Notes under the pieces: model-generated
Databases searched by the model: none
Told to the model about the DNA's origin: nothing
Seen by the model: only the letters and a program-made list of their open reading frames with translations
Program-made: the position numbers and the translations under genes
Part shown: one piece after another, positions 1 to 10,753 of the stretch
Layout of the letters: each line of letters begins with the position of its first letter
How positions within the stretch are numbered: position 1 is the first letter of the stretch
From: Acidovorax soli
GTDB taxonomy: Bacteria > Pseudomonadota > Gammaproteobacteria > Burkholderiales > Burkholderiaceae_C
Direction: 5' to 3'
DNA: 64,000 nt
NCBI RefSeq assembly: GCF_900107605.1
Contig: NZ_FNQJ01000010.1
Span: 37,850 to 101,849, forward strand

Positions 1-1625
<1,625 letters not shown>

Positions 1626-1699
1626 TGCTGTCTCCTCAGATGGAACCCCCTTGGGTAGAACAACACCGGCCCCGGGGGGAATCAGGCCGGCGCTTGGCA

Positions 1700-1808
1700 C
1701 ACCGTCAAAAACGATAGCTGCCTGCGCTTGATTTCAAAGGGTTTAAAACACTTTTAATGCTCAAACCTTTTATTGAAAAGCGCTACCAGCTCTCATTTCA
1801 ATAGCAAA
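1700..1808. repeat. Interspersed AGCGCT-type inverted repeat, copy A
   Basis: Between glpU and glpV there are two diverging arms, one with TAGCTGCCTGCGCTT and one with AAGCGCTACCAGCT, followed by CAATAGCAAAT. The same building blocks recur at 9720-9776, 9922-9970, 22700-22745, 23479-23530 and 53318-53372. The arms can pair imperfectly. Its position inside an operon suggests partial termination or mRNA processing, but this is inference. Confidence 0.6.
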
Positions 1809-1814
1809 TATCCG

Positions 1815-2123
1815 TCAACCCTTGCGCAGAATCAGCCCCAGCAACGCCATCGACAAGACGAAGCTAATCCACACCGAAGGCTCGCTCTCCAGGCTGAGCC
1901 ATTGCGCCATGCGCCCGCTCAAGCCTACAAAAATCAGGTTCACATAAGCGGCCGACAACAAGCCGATGAAAAGGCGATCCCCCCGCGTGGTGGCAATGGG
2001 CAGAAAGCCCTTGCGCATGGTGGTGGGCGACTTGATTTCCCACACCGTCATGCCGATGAGCATGAGCACGATGCAGGTGAAGAACACGGCCACGGGCGTG
2101 GTCCAGGCCATCCAGTCAAACAT
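1815..2123 (-). CDS. glpU: DUF2160 small membrane protein of the glycerol transporter
   Basis: A small integral membrane protein of about 102 residues with roughly three hydrophobic segments. It resembles the DUF2160 family, which is found between the permease and binding-protein genes of glycerol-type ABC transporters; GlpU in Rhizobium occupies this slot. Two ATG codons are possible, at 2132 and 2123. I chose 2123 because an AAAGGA sequence lies about 9 bases upstream of it, whereas the same sequence directly abuts the 2132 codon. Its role is unknown; an accessory subunit of the transporter is the simplest reading. It is separated from glpQ by a repeat of about 110 bases. Confidence 0.78.
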   Translation of the reverse strand: MFDWMAWTTPVAVFFTCIVLMLIGMTVWEIKSPTTMRKGFLPIATTRGDRLFIGLLSAAYVNLIFVGLSGRMAQWLSLESEPSVWISFVLSMALLGLILRKG

Positions 2124-2171
2124 TTGAAGCATTCCTTTCCGTTAGCGTGGCGTCAGATACCGCCAAAGCAC

Positions 2172-2280
2172 GTTCCCACCGGCGCGCCCCAAAGCCAGGG
2201 ACGCAAGCCAAGGGCCGCCCCGCAGCGAGGGCGTCGTCCCCCTGGAGGGGGAAGGCGCCGCAGGCGACTCAGGGGGTGCA
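2172..2280. repeat. GC-rich interspersed repeat between glpQ and glpU
   Basis: About 110 bases built around a CCCCCT/AGGGGG palindrome (CCCCCTGGAGGGGG at about 2240-2253) with flanking blocks GGGCCGCCCCGCAGCG and ACTCAGGGGGTGCA. The same blocks, in reverse order and orientation, make up 7136-7265. No ORF with coding character crosses it. It fills the whole gap between two operon genes and touches the glpQ stop codon. Confidence 0.65.
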
Positions 2281-3085
2281 TCACACTCTGCCCATGGCGA
2301 AGCCCTTGGCGATGTAGTGGCGCACAAACCAGATCACGATCGCACCCGGCACGATGGTCAGCACACCAGCAGCAGCCAGCGTCGCCCAGTCCATGCCGCT
2401 CGCACTCACCGTGCGCGTCATCGTGGCGACGATGGGCTTGGCGTTCACGCTGGTCAGCGTGCGGGCCAGCAGCAGCTCCACCCAGCTGAACATGAAGCAG
2501 AAGAACGCCGCCACACCCACACCCGCCTTGATGAGCGGCAGGAAGATGGTGAGGAAAAAGCGCGGAAAGCTGTAGCCATCGATGTACGCCGTCTCGTCAA
2601 TCTCGCGCGGGATGCCGCTCATGAAGCCTTCCAGAATCCACACCGCCAGCGGCACGCTGAACAGCAAGTGAGCCAGCGCCACGGCGATGTGCGTGTCCAT
2701 CAGCCCCACGGTGGTGTAGAGCTGGAAGAACGGCAGCAGAAACACGGCGGGCGGCGTCATGCGGTTGGTCAGCAGCCAGAAGAACACATGCTTGTCGCCC
2801 AGGAAGCTGTAGCGCGAGAACGCATAGGCCGCTGGCAAGGCCACGGTGAGCGTGATCACCATGTTGATGCTCACGTAGATCAGGCTGTTGATGTAGCCCG
2901 AATACCAGCTCTCATCGGTGAAGATGGTCTTGTAGTTGTCCCAGGTGAAGTGCTGCGGGAAGAACGTGAAGGTCGAAAGGATCTCCTCGTTCGTCTTGAA
3001 GCTCATGTTGATCATCCAGTAGATGGGCAACACGGCAAACAGCAGGTACGCGAACAGGAACAGCGTCCGCTTCTGGAAGCGCTTT

Positions 3086-3093
<8 letters not shown>
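2281..3093 (-). CDS. glpQ: Glycerol ABC transporter permease 2
   Basis: Inner-membrane permease of 270 residues with six predicted membrane spans, of the carbohydrate-uptake MalG-like class. The EAA loop that docks on the ATPase is visible near residues 165-190 (DETAYIDGYSFPRFF and LPLI). The ATG start overlaps the end of glpP by 8 bases, pointing to translational coupling. The start is supported by the charged N-terminus MNEKRFQKR followed directly by the first membrane segment. It pairs with GlpP to form the channel. Substrate assignment rests on the glpR/glpK neighbourhood. Confidence 0.9.
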
Positions 3094-3978
<885 letters not shown>

Positions 3979-3982
<4 letters not shown>

Positions 3983-5052
3983 GCCAACAACTCCTCGTTT
4001 TGATAGAAGCAGGTGTGCTCACCCAGCGCCTGCAGCCAGATGCTGTCGCCCACCGCGGGCAAGGCCACCTCGGGGGCTACGCGGGCCTTGATGGTGTGAT
4101 CGCCCACTTGGGCGGTAAGCATCTGGTAGGTGCCAATGTCCTGCACCTGTGCCACGCGACACTGCAGTGCGCCTGCGGCTTGCGGGGCAGACAGCGCCAG
4201 ATATTCAGGCCGCACGCCCACCTGTAAAGCGCCTGCGGGCAAGCTGCGCGCAGGCAATGCCATGCGCTGGCCAGCGACCTGCAGCGTGGCGCCATCCACC
4301 ACGGCGGGCAAAAAGTTCATGCCGGGCGAGCCGATGAAGTGGCCCACAAAGGTGTGCGCGGGCTTTTCAAAGAGCGCATCGGGCGTGCCCAGCTGCATCA
4401 CGCGGCCACGGCTCATCACCACCACTTTGTCGGCGAAGGTCAGCGCTTCCACCTGGTCGTGCGTCACGTAGATCAGCGTGAGCTTGAGTTCATGGTGAAT
4501 CTGCTTGAGCTTGCGGCGCAATTGCCACTTGAGGTGCGGGTCGATCACGGTGAGCGGCTCGTCGAACAGCACCGCCGCCACATCAGAGCGCACCAGGCCA
4601 CGGCCCAGAGATATCTTCTGCTTCTGGTCGGCCGACAGGCCCGCCGCACGCATGTCGAGCTGGTGGCTCATCTCCAGCATTTCGGCAATCTGGCCCACGC
4701 GCTGCTTGATCTGCGCCTCGGGCACCTTGCGGTTCTTCAGCGGGAAGGCCAGGTTCTCGGCCACCGTCATGGTGTCGTAGATGACCGGGAACTGAAACAC
4801 CTGGGCAATGTTGCGGTCCTGCGGCGTGGCGCGCGTCACATCGCGGCCATCGAACAGCACCTTGCCGTGCGAAGGCACCAGCAGGCCCGACATGATATTG
4901 AGCATGGTGGTCTTGCCGCAGCCCGAGGGGCCCAGCAGCGCATAGGCACCACCGTCTTCAAAGTCCATCTTGAGCGGCAGCAGCGCGTAGTCGCTGTCCT
5001 GCTGCGGGTTGGGCCGGTAGGAATGGGCCAGATCCAGCTGGATATGTGCCAT
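3979..5052 (-). CDS. glpT: Glycerol ABC transporter ATPase with degenerate signature motif
   Basis: ABC ATPase of 357 residues with a C-terminal OB-fold (TOBE-like) regulatory domain. Walker A is GPSGCGKTT (about residues 38-46), Walker B ends in LFDEP, and the switch loop has its histidine (YVTHDQVEA). The signature motif, however, reads LSADQKQK instead of LSGGQQQR. The partner GlpS has the opposite pattern, so the two subunits probably form one complete and one weak ATP site. Only 3 bases separate it from glpS. It powers import through GlpP/GlpQ at the cytoplasmic membrane face. Confidence 0.9.
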
Positions 5053-5055
5053 GGT

Positions 5056-6129
5056 TCAGCGTCCTCCCGCGCGCTGGGGGGCCAGCACCAGAGCCTCGTC
5101 CGCACCGAACACATAGGCCTGGGCCGGGTTCAGGTGCAGGCGAATCTGTGCGCCCAGTTCAAAGTAATGCACACCGGTGAGCTGGGCCACCAGCTCGCCC
5201 CAGGGCGTGTCCACGTGCACAAAGGTGTCAGAGCCCGAAATCTCGGCCAGCTCCACCACGCCCTGCACTTCCACATCGCCCGGCCGTGACTGCACGCGCA
5301 GCGCACTGGCGCGCACGCCCACGGTGAGCGAGGCGCTGGCCGTGGGGGGCAAAGGCAGTGGCAGGACGGTGCCGTCGCTCAGGCGCACGCCGCCGTCCTG
5401 GCGGGTGGCGGTCATCAGGTTCATCGGCGGGTCGCTGAAAGCGCGCGCCACGCTCAGCGAATTGGGTGCATGGAACACCTCGGCCGTGGGGCCGTATTGC
5501 AGCAAGCGGCCTTCGTGCATCACAGCGGTGTAGCCGCCCAGCAGCAGGGCCTCGCCCGGCTCGGTGGTGGCATACACCACGGTGGATTGCCCGGCGGCAA
5601 ACAGCTGGGTCAGCTCCTCGCGCAGTTCCTCGCGCAGCTTGTAGTCCAGGTTCACCAGGGGTTCGTCCAGCAGCATCAGCGGCGCGCCCTTGGCCAGCGC
5701 ACGGGCCAGCGCCACGCGCTGCTGCTGGCCACCCGACAGCTCGGCGGGCAGGCGGTCCAGAAACATCTCGATGTGCAGGCGGCTGGCCAGTTCGCGAACG
5801 CGGGCATCGATGTTTTTCTCGCCGCGCAGCTTCAGGGGCGAGGCGATGTTGTCAAACACCTTCATCGAGGGGTAGTTGATGAACTGCTGGTACACCATGG
5901 CCACGTTGCGGTCGCGCACAGGGGTGCCCGTCACATCCTTGCCATCCACCAGCACGCGCCCCTGCGTGGGCACGTCCAGCCCCGCCATGATGCGCATCAG
6001 GCTCGTCTTGCCCGCCTGGGTCGCGCCCAGCAACACCGTCACGGCATTGCTTTGCAGCGCCAGGCTCATGTCATACAGCCAGGTCTGCGCCCCGACTTTC
6101 TTGCTGATGCTGTCCAACGCCAGCTGCAT
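5056..6129 (-). CDS. glpS: Glycerol ABC transporter ATPase lacking the H-loop histidine
   Basis: ABC ATPase of 357 residues, first gene of the transporter operon. Walker A is GATQAGKTS, the signature is a perfect LSGGQQQR and Walker B is LMLLDEP. The switch region reads VYATTEPGEA, so the usual TH is TT and the H-loop histidine is missing. A C-terminal TOBE-like domain follows. An open frame extends upstream to 6192, but I chose the ATG at 6129 because an AGAGGA sequence precedes it and the protein then starts directly with the first strand (MQLALDSISKK). The upstream region contains candidate GlpR operators. Confidence 0.9.
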   Translation of the reverse strand: MQLALDSISKKVGAQTWLYDMSLALQSNAVTVLLGATQAGKTSLMRIMAGLDVPTQGRVLVDGKDVTGTPVRDRNVAMVYQQFINYPSMKVFDNIASPLKLRGEKNIDARVRELASRLHIEMFLDRLPAELSGGQQQRVALARALAKGAPLMLLDEPLVNLDYKLREELREELTQLFAAGQSTVVYATTEPGEALLLGGYTAVMHEGRLLQYGPTAEVFHAPNSLSVARAFSDPPMNLMTATRQDGGVRLSDGTVLPLPLPPTASASLTVGVRASALRVQSRPGDVEVQGVVELAEISGSDTFVHVDTPWGELVAQLTGVHYFELGAQIRLHLNPAQAYVFGADEALVLAPQRAGGR

Positions 6130-6194
6130 GAAGCATCCTCTTCCGCCCCTTGGGCCTGTGTGAAAGGACTGCGCACCTAAGCTGCAGCCCACAA

Positions 6195-6241
6195 CTTTCG
6201 AACTTGTTCATTTTTGTTCTTTTTTGTTCGAATCGAATCAA
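6195..6241. promoter_or_regulatory. Candidate GlpR operator array
   Basis: The gap between glpS and glpR holds TGTTCGAATCGAATCA (6226-6241), which resembles the TTCG-N4-CGAA form of GlpR sites in enterobacteria. Before it, TGTTC occurs at 6205, 6215 and 6226, spaced 10 and 11 bases, and a TTTCGAAC lies at 6196-6203. The helical spacing suggests cooperative binding of a DeoR-type repressor controlling both divergent units. Assignment is by resemblance only. Confidence 0.5.
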
Positions 6242-6344
6242 GGTTTACCCTTAATGCATTCGTTTTTTTTCGCTTTACAGTCTTAAACGCTCCATCGACG
6301 CGCCGATCAGATATTTCAACTTTGTTACAAGTCGGTGACAACCC

Positions 6345-7130
6345 ATGCACCCAGCCCCCCCCACCGTGAACACCAATCCCCGCCAACTCCAACTGCTTGA
6401 AGAAGTGCGTGCGCGCAAATCCGCCACGGTGGAACAGCTTGCCGACACCCTGGGGGTCACACTGCAGACGGTGCGCCGCGATGTGCAGCGCCTGGCGGAA
6501 TCTGGCCTGCTTACCCGCTTTCACGGCGGCGTGCGCGTGCCCAGCTCCACGGTGGAGAACCTGGCCCACACCCAGCGCGAAACCCTGCACGCCGATGGCA
6601 AAGCCCGCATTGCGCGCGCCGTGGCCGAACAGGTGCCCAACGACTGCTCACTGATCCTGAACATCGGCACCACCACCGAGGCCATTGCCAAGGCGCTGCT
6701 GCACCACCGGGGCCTGCGCGTCATCACCAACAACCTGAATGTGGCCGCCATCCTCAGCAGCAACCCCGAGTGCGAGGTCATCGTTGCTGGCGGGGTGGTG
6801 CGCGCGCGCGACCGGGGCATCGTGGGCGAGGCGGCGGTGGACTTCATCCGCCAGTTCAAGGTGGACATCGCGCTCATCGGCATCTCGGGCATCGAGCCCG
6901 ATGGCTCGCTGCGCGACTTTGACTACCGCGAGGTGAAGGTGGCGCAAACCATCATCGAGCAGTCGCGCGAAGTGTGGCTGGCCGCCGACCACAGCAAGTT
7001 CAACCGCCCGGCCATGGTGCAATTGGCCACGCTCAATCAGATTGGGCGGCTATTTACGGATGCGCCGCCGCCTGAGCCCTTCCCTGCCTTGTTGCAAGAT
7101 GCTGGCGTCATCTGCACCGTGGCCGCCTGA
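6345..7130 (+). CDS. glpR: DeoR-family glycerol regulon repressor
   Basis: DNA-binding repressor of 261 residues. An N-terminal DeoR helix-turn-helix lies at about residues 12-60 (NPRQLQLLEEVR, ATVEQLADTLGVTLQTVRRD), followed by the sugar-phosphate isomerase-like effector domain with the IGTTTEAIA loop and ITNNLNVA. Length matches E. coli GlpR (about 252). The ligand would be glycerol-3-phosphate, made by GlpK encoded downstream. It is divergent from the transporter operon and probably controls both units and itself. DeoR repressors are hard to tell apart by sequence; the glpK and transporter neighbours make GlpR the best call. Confidence 0.87.
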   Translation: MHPAPPTVNTNPRQLQLLEEVRARKSATVEQLADTLGVTLQTVRRDVQRLAESGLLTRFHGGVRVPSSTVENLAHTQRETLHADGKARIARAVAEQVPNDCSLILNIGTTTEAIAKALLHHRGLRVITNNLNVAAILSSNPECEVIVAGGVVRARDRGIVGEAAVDFIRQFKVDIALIGISGIEPDGSLRDFDYREVKVAQTIIEQSREVWLAADHSKFNRPAMVQLATLNQIGRLFTDAPPPEPFPALLQDAGVICTVAA

Positions 7131-7135
7131 AAGAT

Positions 7136-7265
7136 GGAGTGCATCCCCCTGAGCCGCTTCGCGCCTTCCCCCTTCTCTCGAATTGCGATGCAATTCGGGA
7201 AGGGGGACACCGCCAGCGCTGCGGGGCGGCCCTTGCGCGGCGGTCACTGGCATCGGCTGCGCGCT
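7136..7265. repeat. GC-rich interspersed repeat between glpR and glpK
   Basis: This fills most of the glpR-glpK gap. It shares with 2172-2280, in the opposite orientation, the blocks GTGCA-CCCCCTGAG, GCGCCTTCCCCCTTC-like and GCTGCGGGGCGGCCCTTG. This copy carries an extra small hairpin in its centre (CGAATTGCGATGCAATTCG, 7179-7197). No coding signal is seen. It may form a strong hairpin between the two genes. Confidence 0.65.
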
Positions 7266-7324
7266 TTCAAGGGCCAGCTCTCCAAGTTGGGGCCGAACTA
7301 CATGCCTGACAAACCTATTCTTCT

Positions 7325-8818
7325 ATGACCTACCTGCTCGCACTCGACCAAGGCACCTCCAGCTCCCGCAGCATCGTGTTCGATGAACGCGGCCACATCG
7401 TGGCGCAGGCGCAGCTCGAATTGCCGCAGATCTACCCCCAGCCCGGCTGGGTGGAGCACGACCCGCTGGAAATCTGGCGCACCCAGCTGGCCACCGCGCG
7501 CGATGCGCTGGCCAAGGCTGGCATTGCCGCCAATGCCGTGCGCGCCGTGGGCATCACCAACCAGCGCGAAACCACGGTGCTGTGGAACCGCAAGACGGGC
7601 CAGCCCGTGCACCACGCCATCGTGTGGCAAGACCGCCGCGCCGAACCCGCCTGCGCCCAACTGCGCGAACAGGGCCACGCAGCCACCATCCAGGCTAAAA
7701 CCGGCTTACTGGTGGACGCTTACTTCTCCGGTACCAAACTGCAATGGATGCTGGACCATGTGCCCGGCGCCCGCGAAGCGGCCGAGCGCGGCGAGCTGGC
7801 CTTTGGCACGGTGGACAGCTGGCTGATGTGGAAGCTGACCCACGGCCAGGTGCATGTGACGGACGTGAGCAATGCCGCGCGCACCATGCTGTTCAATGTG
7901 CACACCAACCAGTGGGACGACGAGCTGCTGGCGCTGCTGCGCATCCCCAAGGCCCTGCTGCCCGAGGTTCTGCCCTCCGCCGCGCACTTTGGTGACACGG
8001 CAGCCGACCTGCTGGGTCACCCCATCCGCATCGGCGGCGTGGCGGGCGACCAGCAAAGCGCACTCTTCGGCCAGGCCTGCTTTACGGCGGGCATGGCCAA
8101 GAACACCTATGGCACCGGCTGCTTCATGCTGATGCATACGGGCAATGTCTTCCAGACATCACAAAACGGCTTGCTCACCACCAGCGCAGCGCAGGCTTCC
8201 CAGCAGCCTGAGTTCGCCATGGAAGGCAGCGTGTTTGTGGGCGGCGCCGTGGTTCAGTGGCTGCGCGACGGCCTGCGCGCCATCACCAACAGCAGCGAGG
8301 TGGAGTCCCTCGCCCAAAGCGTGCCCGATTCAGGCGGCGTGATGATGGTGCCCGCCTTCACCGGCCTGGGCGCACCCTACTGGAAGCCCGACGCACGCGG
8401 CACCATCACCGGCCTGACACGCGGCACCACGATTGCACACATTGCCCGCGCCGCGCTCGAAAGCATTGCCTACCAGAGCGCCGCGCTGCTACTGGCCATG
8501 AGCCGCGACGCCGTGGCCGCCGGTGGCGCCCCTGTGAGCGAGCTGCGTGTGGACGGCGGCGCCTGCGTGAACGACTTGCTGATGCAGTTCCAGGCCGACC
8601 TGCTGGGCATCCCGGTGGTCCGCCCCGCCGTGATCGAGACCACCGCCCTCGGCGCGGCTTACCTGGCGGGCTTGTCGAGCGGCGTGTACGCAAGCACCGA
8701 CGAACTCTCGCACCTGTGGCGCGCTGACCGGCGCTTTGTACCCACGCTCAGCAACGGCCGGGCGCAGGAGTTGATGGCGAACTGGGAACACGCCGTGCGG
8801 CAAACCACCGCAGAGTGA
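7325..8818 (+). CDS. glpK: Glycerol kinase
   Basis: FGGY-family kinase of 497 residues that phosphorylates glycerol to glycerol-3-phosphate with ATP in the cytoplasm. The N-terminus carries the phosphate loop ([15 protein letters not shown]) and the glycerol-contact stretch [12 protein letters not shown], with NQRETT and WQDRR further on, all matching the E. coli enzyme. The C-terminal ATP domain has GTGCFML and the FGGY-type LRVDGGA. Length equals that of characterised enzymes. It follows glpR and traps glycerol brought in by the ABC transporter. No glpD or glpF is present in the window. Confidence 0.96.
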   Translation: MTYLLALDQGTSSSRSIVFDERGHIVAQAQLELPQIYPQPGWVEHDPLEIWRTQLATARDALAKAGIAANAVRAVGITNQRETTVLWNRKTGQPVHHAIVWQDRRAEPACAQLREQGHAATIQAKTGLLVDAYFSGTKLQWMLDHVPGAREAAERGELAFGTVDSWLMWKLTHGQVHVTDVSNAARTMLFNVHTNQWDDELLALLRIPKALLPEVLPSAAHFGDTAADLLGHPIRIGGVAGDQQSALFGQACFTAGMAKNTYGTGCFMLMHTGNVFQTSQNGLLTTSAAQASQQPEFAMEGSVFVGGAVVQWLRDGLRAITNSSEVESLAQSVPDSGGVMMVPAFTGLGAPYWKPDARGTITGLTRGTTIAHIARAALESIAYQSAALLLAMSRDAVAAGGAPVSELRVDGGACVNDLLMQFQADLLGIPVVRPAVIETTALGAAYLAGLSSGVYASTDELSHLWRADRRFVPTLSNGRAQELMANWEHAVRQTTAE

Positions 8819-8876
8819 ACTCAAGTCGCGGCGGCGCTACCATCGTGGCCCCTGTTGTTGCCAACTTGCACATCCC

Positions 8877-9713
8877 ATGAGCCAAACCGCCGCATCTCCA
8901 TCCCTCCCCACCATCGCCTTCATCGGCGGCGGCAACATGGCCAGCGCCATCATTGGCGGACTGATCCACCAGGGCCACCCGGCCAGCCAGATCGAGGTGG
9001 TCGAGCCCTGGGCCGAGGCGCGTGAGGCACTGCGCAAGAACTATGGCATCGAAGCCCAGGCCGAAGCCGGCCCAGCGCTGCAGCGGGCACAGATCGTGGT
9101 GTGGGCCGTCAAGCCCCAGACCTTCAAGGACGCGGCCGCCCAGGCCAAAGCCCACACGCAGGGCGCACTGCACCTGAGCGTGGCCGCAGGCATCCGCTCG
9201 GACAGCATCGCCCAGTGGCTGGGCACCGAGCGCATCGTGCGCACCATGCCCAACACGCCCGCGCTGGTGGGCAAGGGCATGAGCGCGCTGTATGCCCGCC
9301 CCGCCGTCAGTGCGCCCGAGCGCCAGAGCATCGAGGCCATCATGGCCACGACGGGCGAGTTTCTGTGGGTGGATAGCGAGCCGCAGCTGGACGCCGTCAC
9401 CGCCCTGTCGGGCTCGGGCCCCGCCTATGTTTTCTACTTTCTGGAAGCCATGACCCGCGCCGGCACCGACATGGGCCTGACGGCCGCGCAGGCCCACCAG
9501 CTGGCGGTTGGCACCTTTGTGGGCGCCTCAGAGCTGGCCCGCCGCTCCGACGAAACGCCCGCCGTGCTGCGCCAGCGCGTCACCTCCAAGGGCGGCACCA
9601 CCTATGCGGCACTGCAGTCGATGGAGCACGACGCGGTGGCCGAGAAGTTCATGCAGGCCATGCAGGCCGCCCGCCAGCGCGCGCACGAGCTGGGCGACGA
9701 GTTTGGAAAATAA
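8877..9713 (+). CDS. proC: Pyrroline-5-carboxylate reductase
   Basis: Last enzyme of proline synthesis, reducing 1-pyrroline-5-carboxylate with NAD(P)H. The Rossmann loop IAFIGGGNMASAIIGGL begins near residue 13, VKPQTF marks the second cofactor region, and the C-terminal P5CR signature is visible as LSGSGPAYVFYFLEA with TSKGGTTYAAL. At 278 residues it has the standard length. It stands alone between glpK and the convergent ubiA. The start ATG at 8877 is the only one that leaves the short N-terminal tail usual in the family. Confidence 0.96.
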   Translation: MSQTAASPSLPTIAFIGGGNMASAIIGGLIHQGHPASQIEVVEPWAEAREALRKNYGIEAQAEAGPALQRAQIVVWAVKPQTFKDAAAQAKAHTQGALHLSVAAGIRSDSIAQWLGTERIVRTMPNTPALVGKGMSALYARPAVSAPERQSIEAIMATTGEFLWVDSEPQLDAVTALSGSGPAYVFYFLEAMTRAGTDMGLTAAQAHQLAVGTFVGASELARRSDETPAVLRQRVTSKGGTTYAALQSMEHDAVAEKFMQAMQAARQRAHELGDEFGK

Positions 9714-9719
9714 GCATCA

Positions 9720-9776
9720 AAACAGCCTTTAGCGCTTTATGGGTAAGCGCTATTAGCTATTTATTCAATAGCAAAT
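9720..9776. repeat. Interspersed inverted repeat, copy B, between convergent proC and ubiA
   Basis: The perfect inverted pair TAGCGCTT (9730-9737) and AAGCGCTA (9745-9752) is followed by TTAGCTATTTATTCAATAGC. It sits exactly between two convergent stop codons, which fits a bidirectional terminator. It shares its blocks with the other AGCGCT-type copies in the window. Confidence 0.65.
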
Positions 9777-10645
9777 CAACCCACCAAGCTGCTGCCCGCA
9801 ATGCCGGCAAACAGCGTGAACCCCACCCAGTGGTTCATGCGAAACGCGCGAAAACACCCCTCGCGCGTGCGTGTGCGGATCAGCCACCAGTGCCACCCTA
9901 CCTGGGCCAGCGCCAGGGCAATTGCTATATAAAAAATAGCACCTAGCGCAAGCGGGATAAGCGCTAGCACCCAAAAACCCAAGAATAACAGGTAGAACAC
10001 CACAATGGCCGCCACATCAAAACGCCCGAGCGTGATGGCCGAGGTTTTCATGCCGATCTTCAGGTCATCATCGCGGTCCACCATGGCGTATTCGGTGTCG
10101 TAGGCCAGCACCCAAAACAGGTTGCCCAGCCACAGCAGCCACGCCATGGCCGGCACTTCGCCCCGCACGGCGGCAAACGCAATCACGATGCCGAAGTTGA
10201 AGGCAATGCCCAGCACCGCCTGCGGCATGGCAAAAAAGCGCTTGGTGAACGGATAAAGAATGGTCACCAGCAGCGCGGGAACCGACCAGGCCACCGCTGC
10301 CCAGTTGGTGGTGAGCACCAGCCCGAGCGAAACAAGGGCCAGCACCGCGCCCAGCGCCAGCGCTTCCTTGACCGAGACCTGGCCCGAGGTGATGGGCCGC
10401 TGCGCCGTGCGCTTGACGTGGCGGTCAAAGTCGCGGTCGGCCACGTCGTTGATGCAGCAACCGGCGCTGCGCATCAGGATGGTGCCCAGCACAAACACCG
10501 CCAGCAGATGCCAGCCGGGAAACCCGCCCGCTGCCACCCACAGCGCGCTGAGCGTGGGCCAGATCAACACCAACCAGCCGGCAGGCCGATTCCAGCGGAT
10601 CAGGTCAAGGTACAGGGGAAAGCGGCTGCGCGGGGAAGGAGTCAT
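9776..10645 (-). CDS. ubiA: 4-hydroxybenzoate polyprenyltransferase
   Basis: Membrane prenyltransferase of 289 residues that joins an octaprenyl chain to 4-hydroxybenzoate in ubiquinone synthesis. Both Asp-rich motifs are present: [12 protein letters not shown] with TAQRPI, and [16 protein letters not shown]. About eight to nine membrane segments are expected. An upstream ATG-free extension exists, but the ATG at 10645 starts just before the conserved [12 protein letters not shown]. Near its C-terminal third, bases 9922-9970 consist of a repeat-like palindromic segment that is translated in frame ([19 protein letters not shown]), which is unusual for a core gene. Confidence 0.95.
   Translation of the reverse strand: MTPSPRSRFPLYLDLIRWNRPAGWLVLIWPTLSALWVAAGGFPGWHLLAVFVLGTILMRSAGCCINDVADRDFDRHVKRTAQRPITSGQVSVKEALALGAVLALVSLGLVLTTNWAAVAWSVPALLVTILYPFTKRFFAMPQAVLGIAFNFGIVIAFAAVRGEVPAMAWLLWLGNLFWVLAYDTEYAMVDRDDDLKIGMKTSAITLGRFDVAAIVVFYLLFLGFWVLALIPLALGAIFYIAIALALAQVGWHWWLIRTRTREGCFRAFRMNHWVGFTLFAGIAGSSLVG
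9922..9970. repeat. Interspersed inverted repeat, copy C, inside ubiA
   Basis: Inside the ubiA reading frame there are two nested inverted pairs: GCTAT/ATAGC (9924-9940) and CTAGCGC/GCGCTAG (9943-9967). These are the same words that build the intergenic copies. The segment is translated as a hydrophobic stretch within a membrane region, which may be why it is tolerated. Whether it is an insertion relative to other UbiA proteins needs an alignment. Confidence 0.5.
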
Positions 10646-10753
10646 GCTGAAACCAACGGAAAACAAACGAGAGCGGGCGACGAAAGGGCGGCAGAGGAAA
10701 GCGGCGAGCGCAGCCACCCGAACGCGCTGGCGGGCTTGCCAGGAAAAGGCGCT

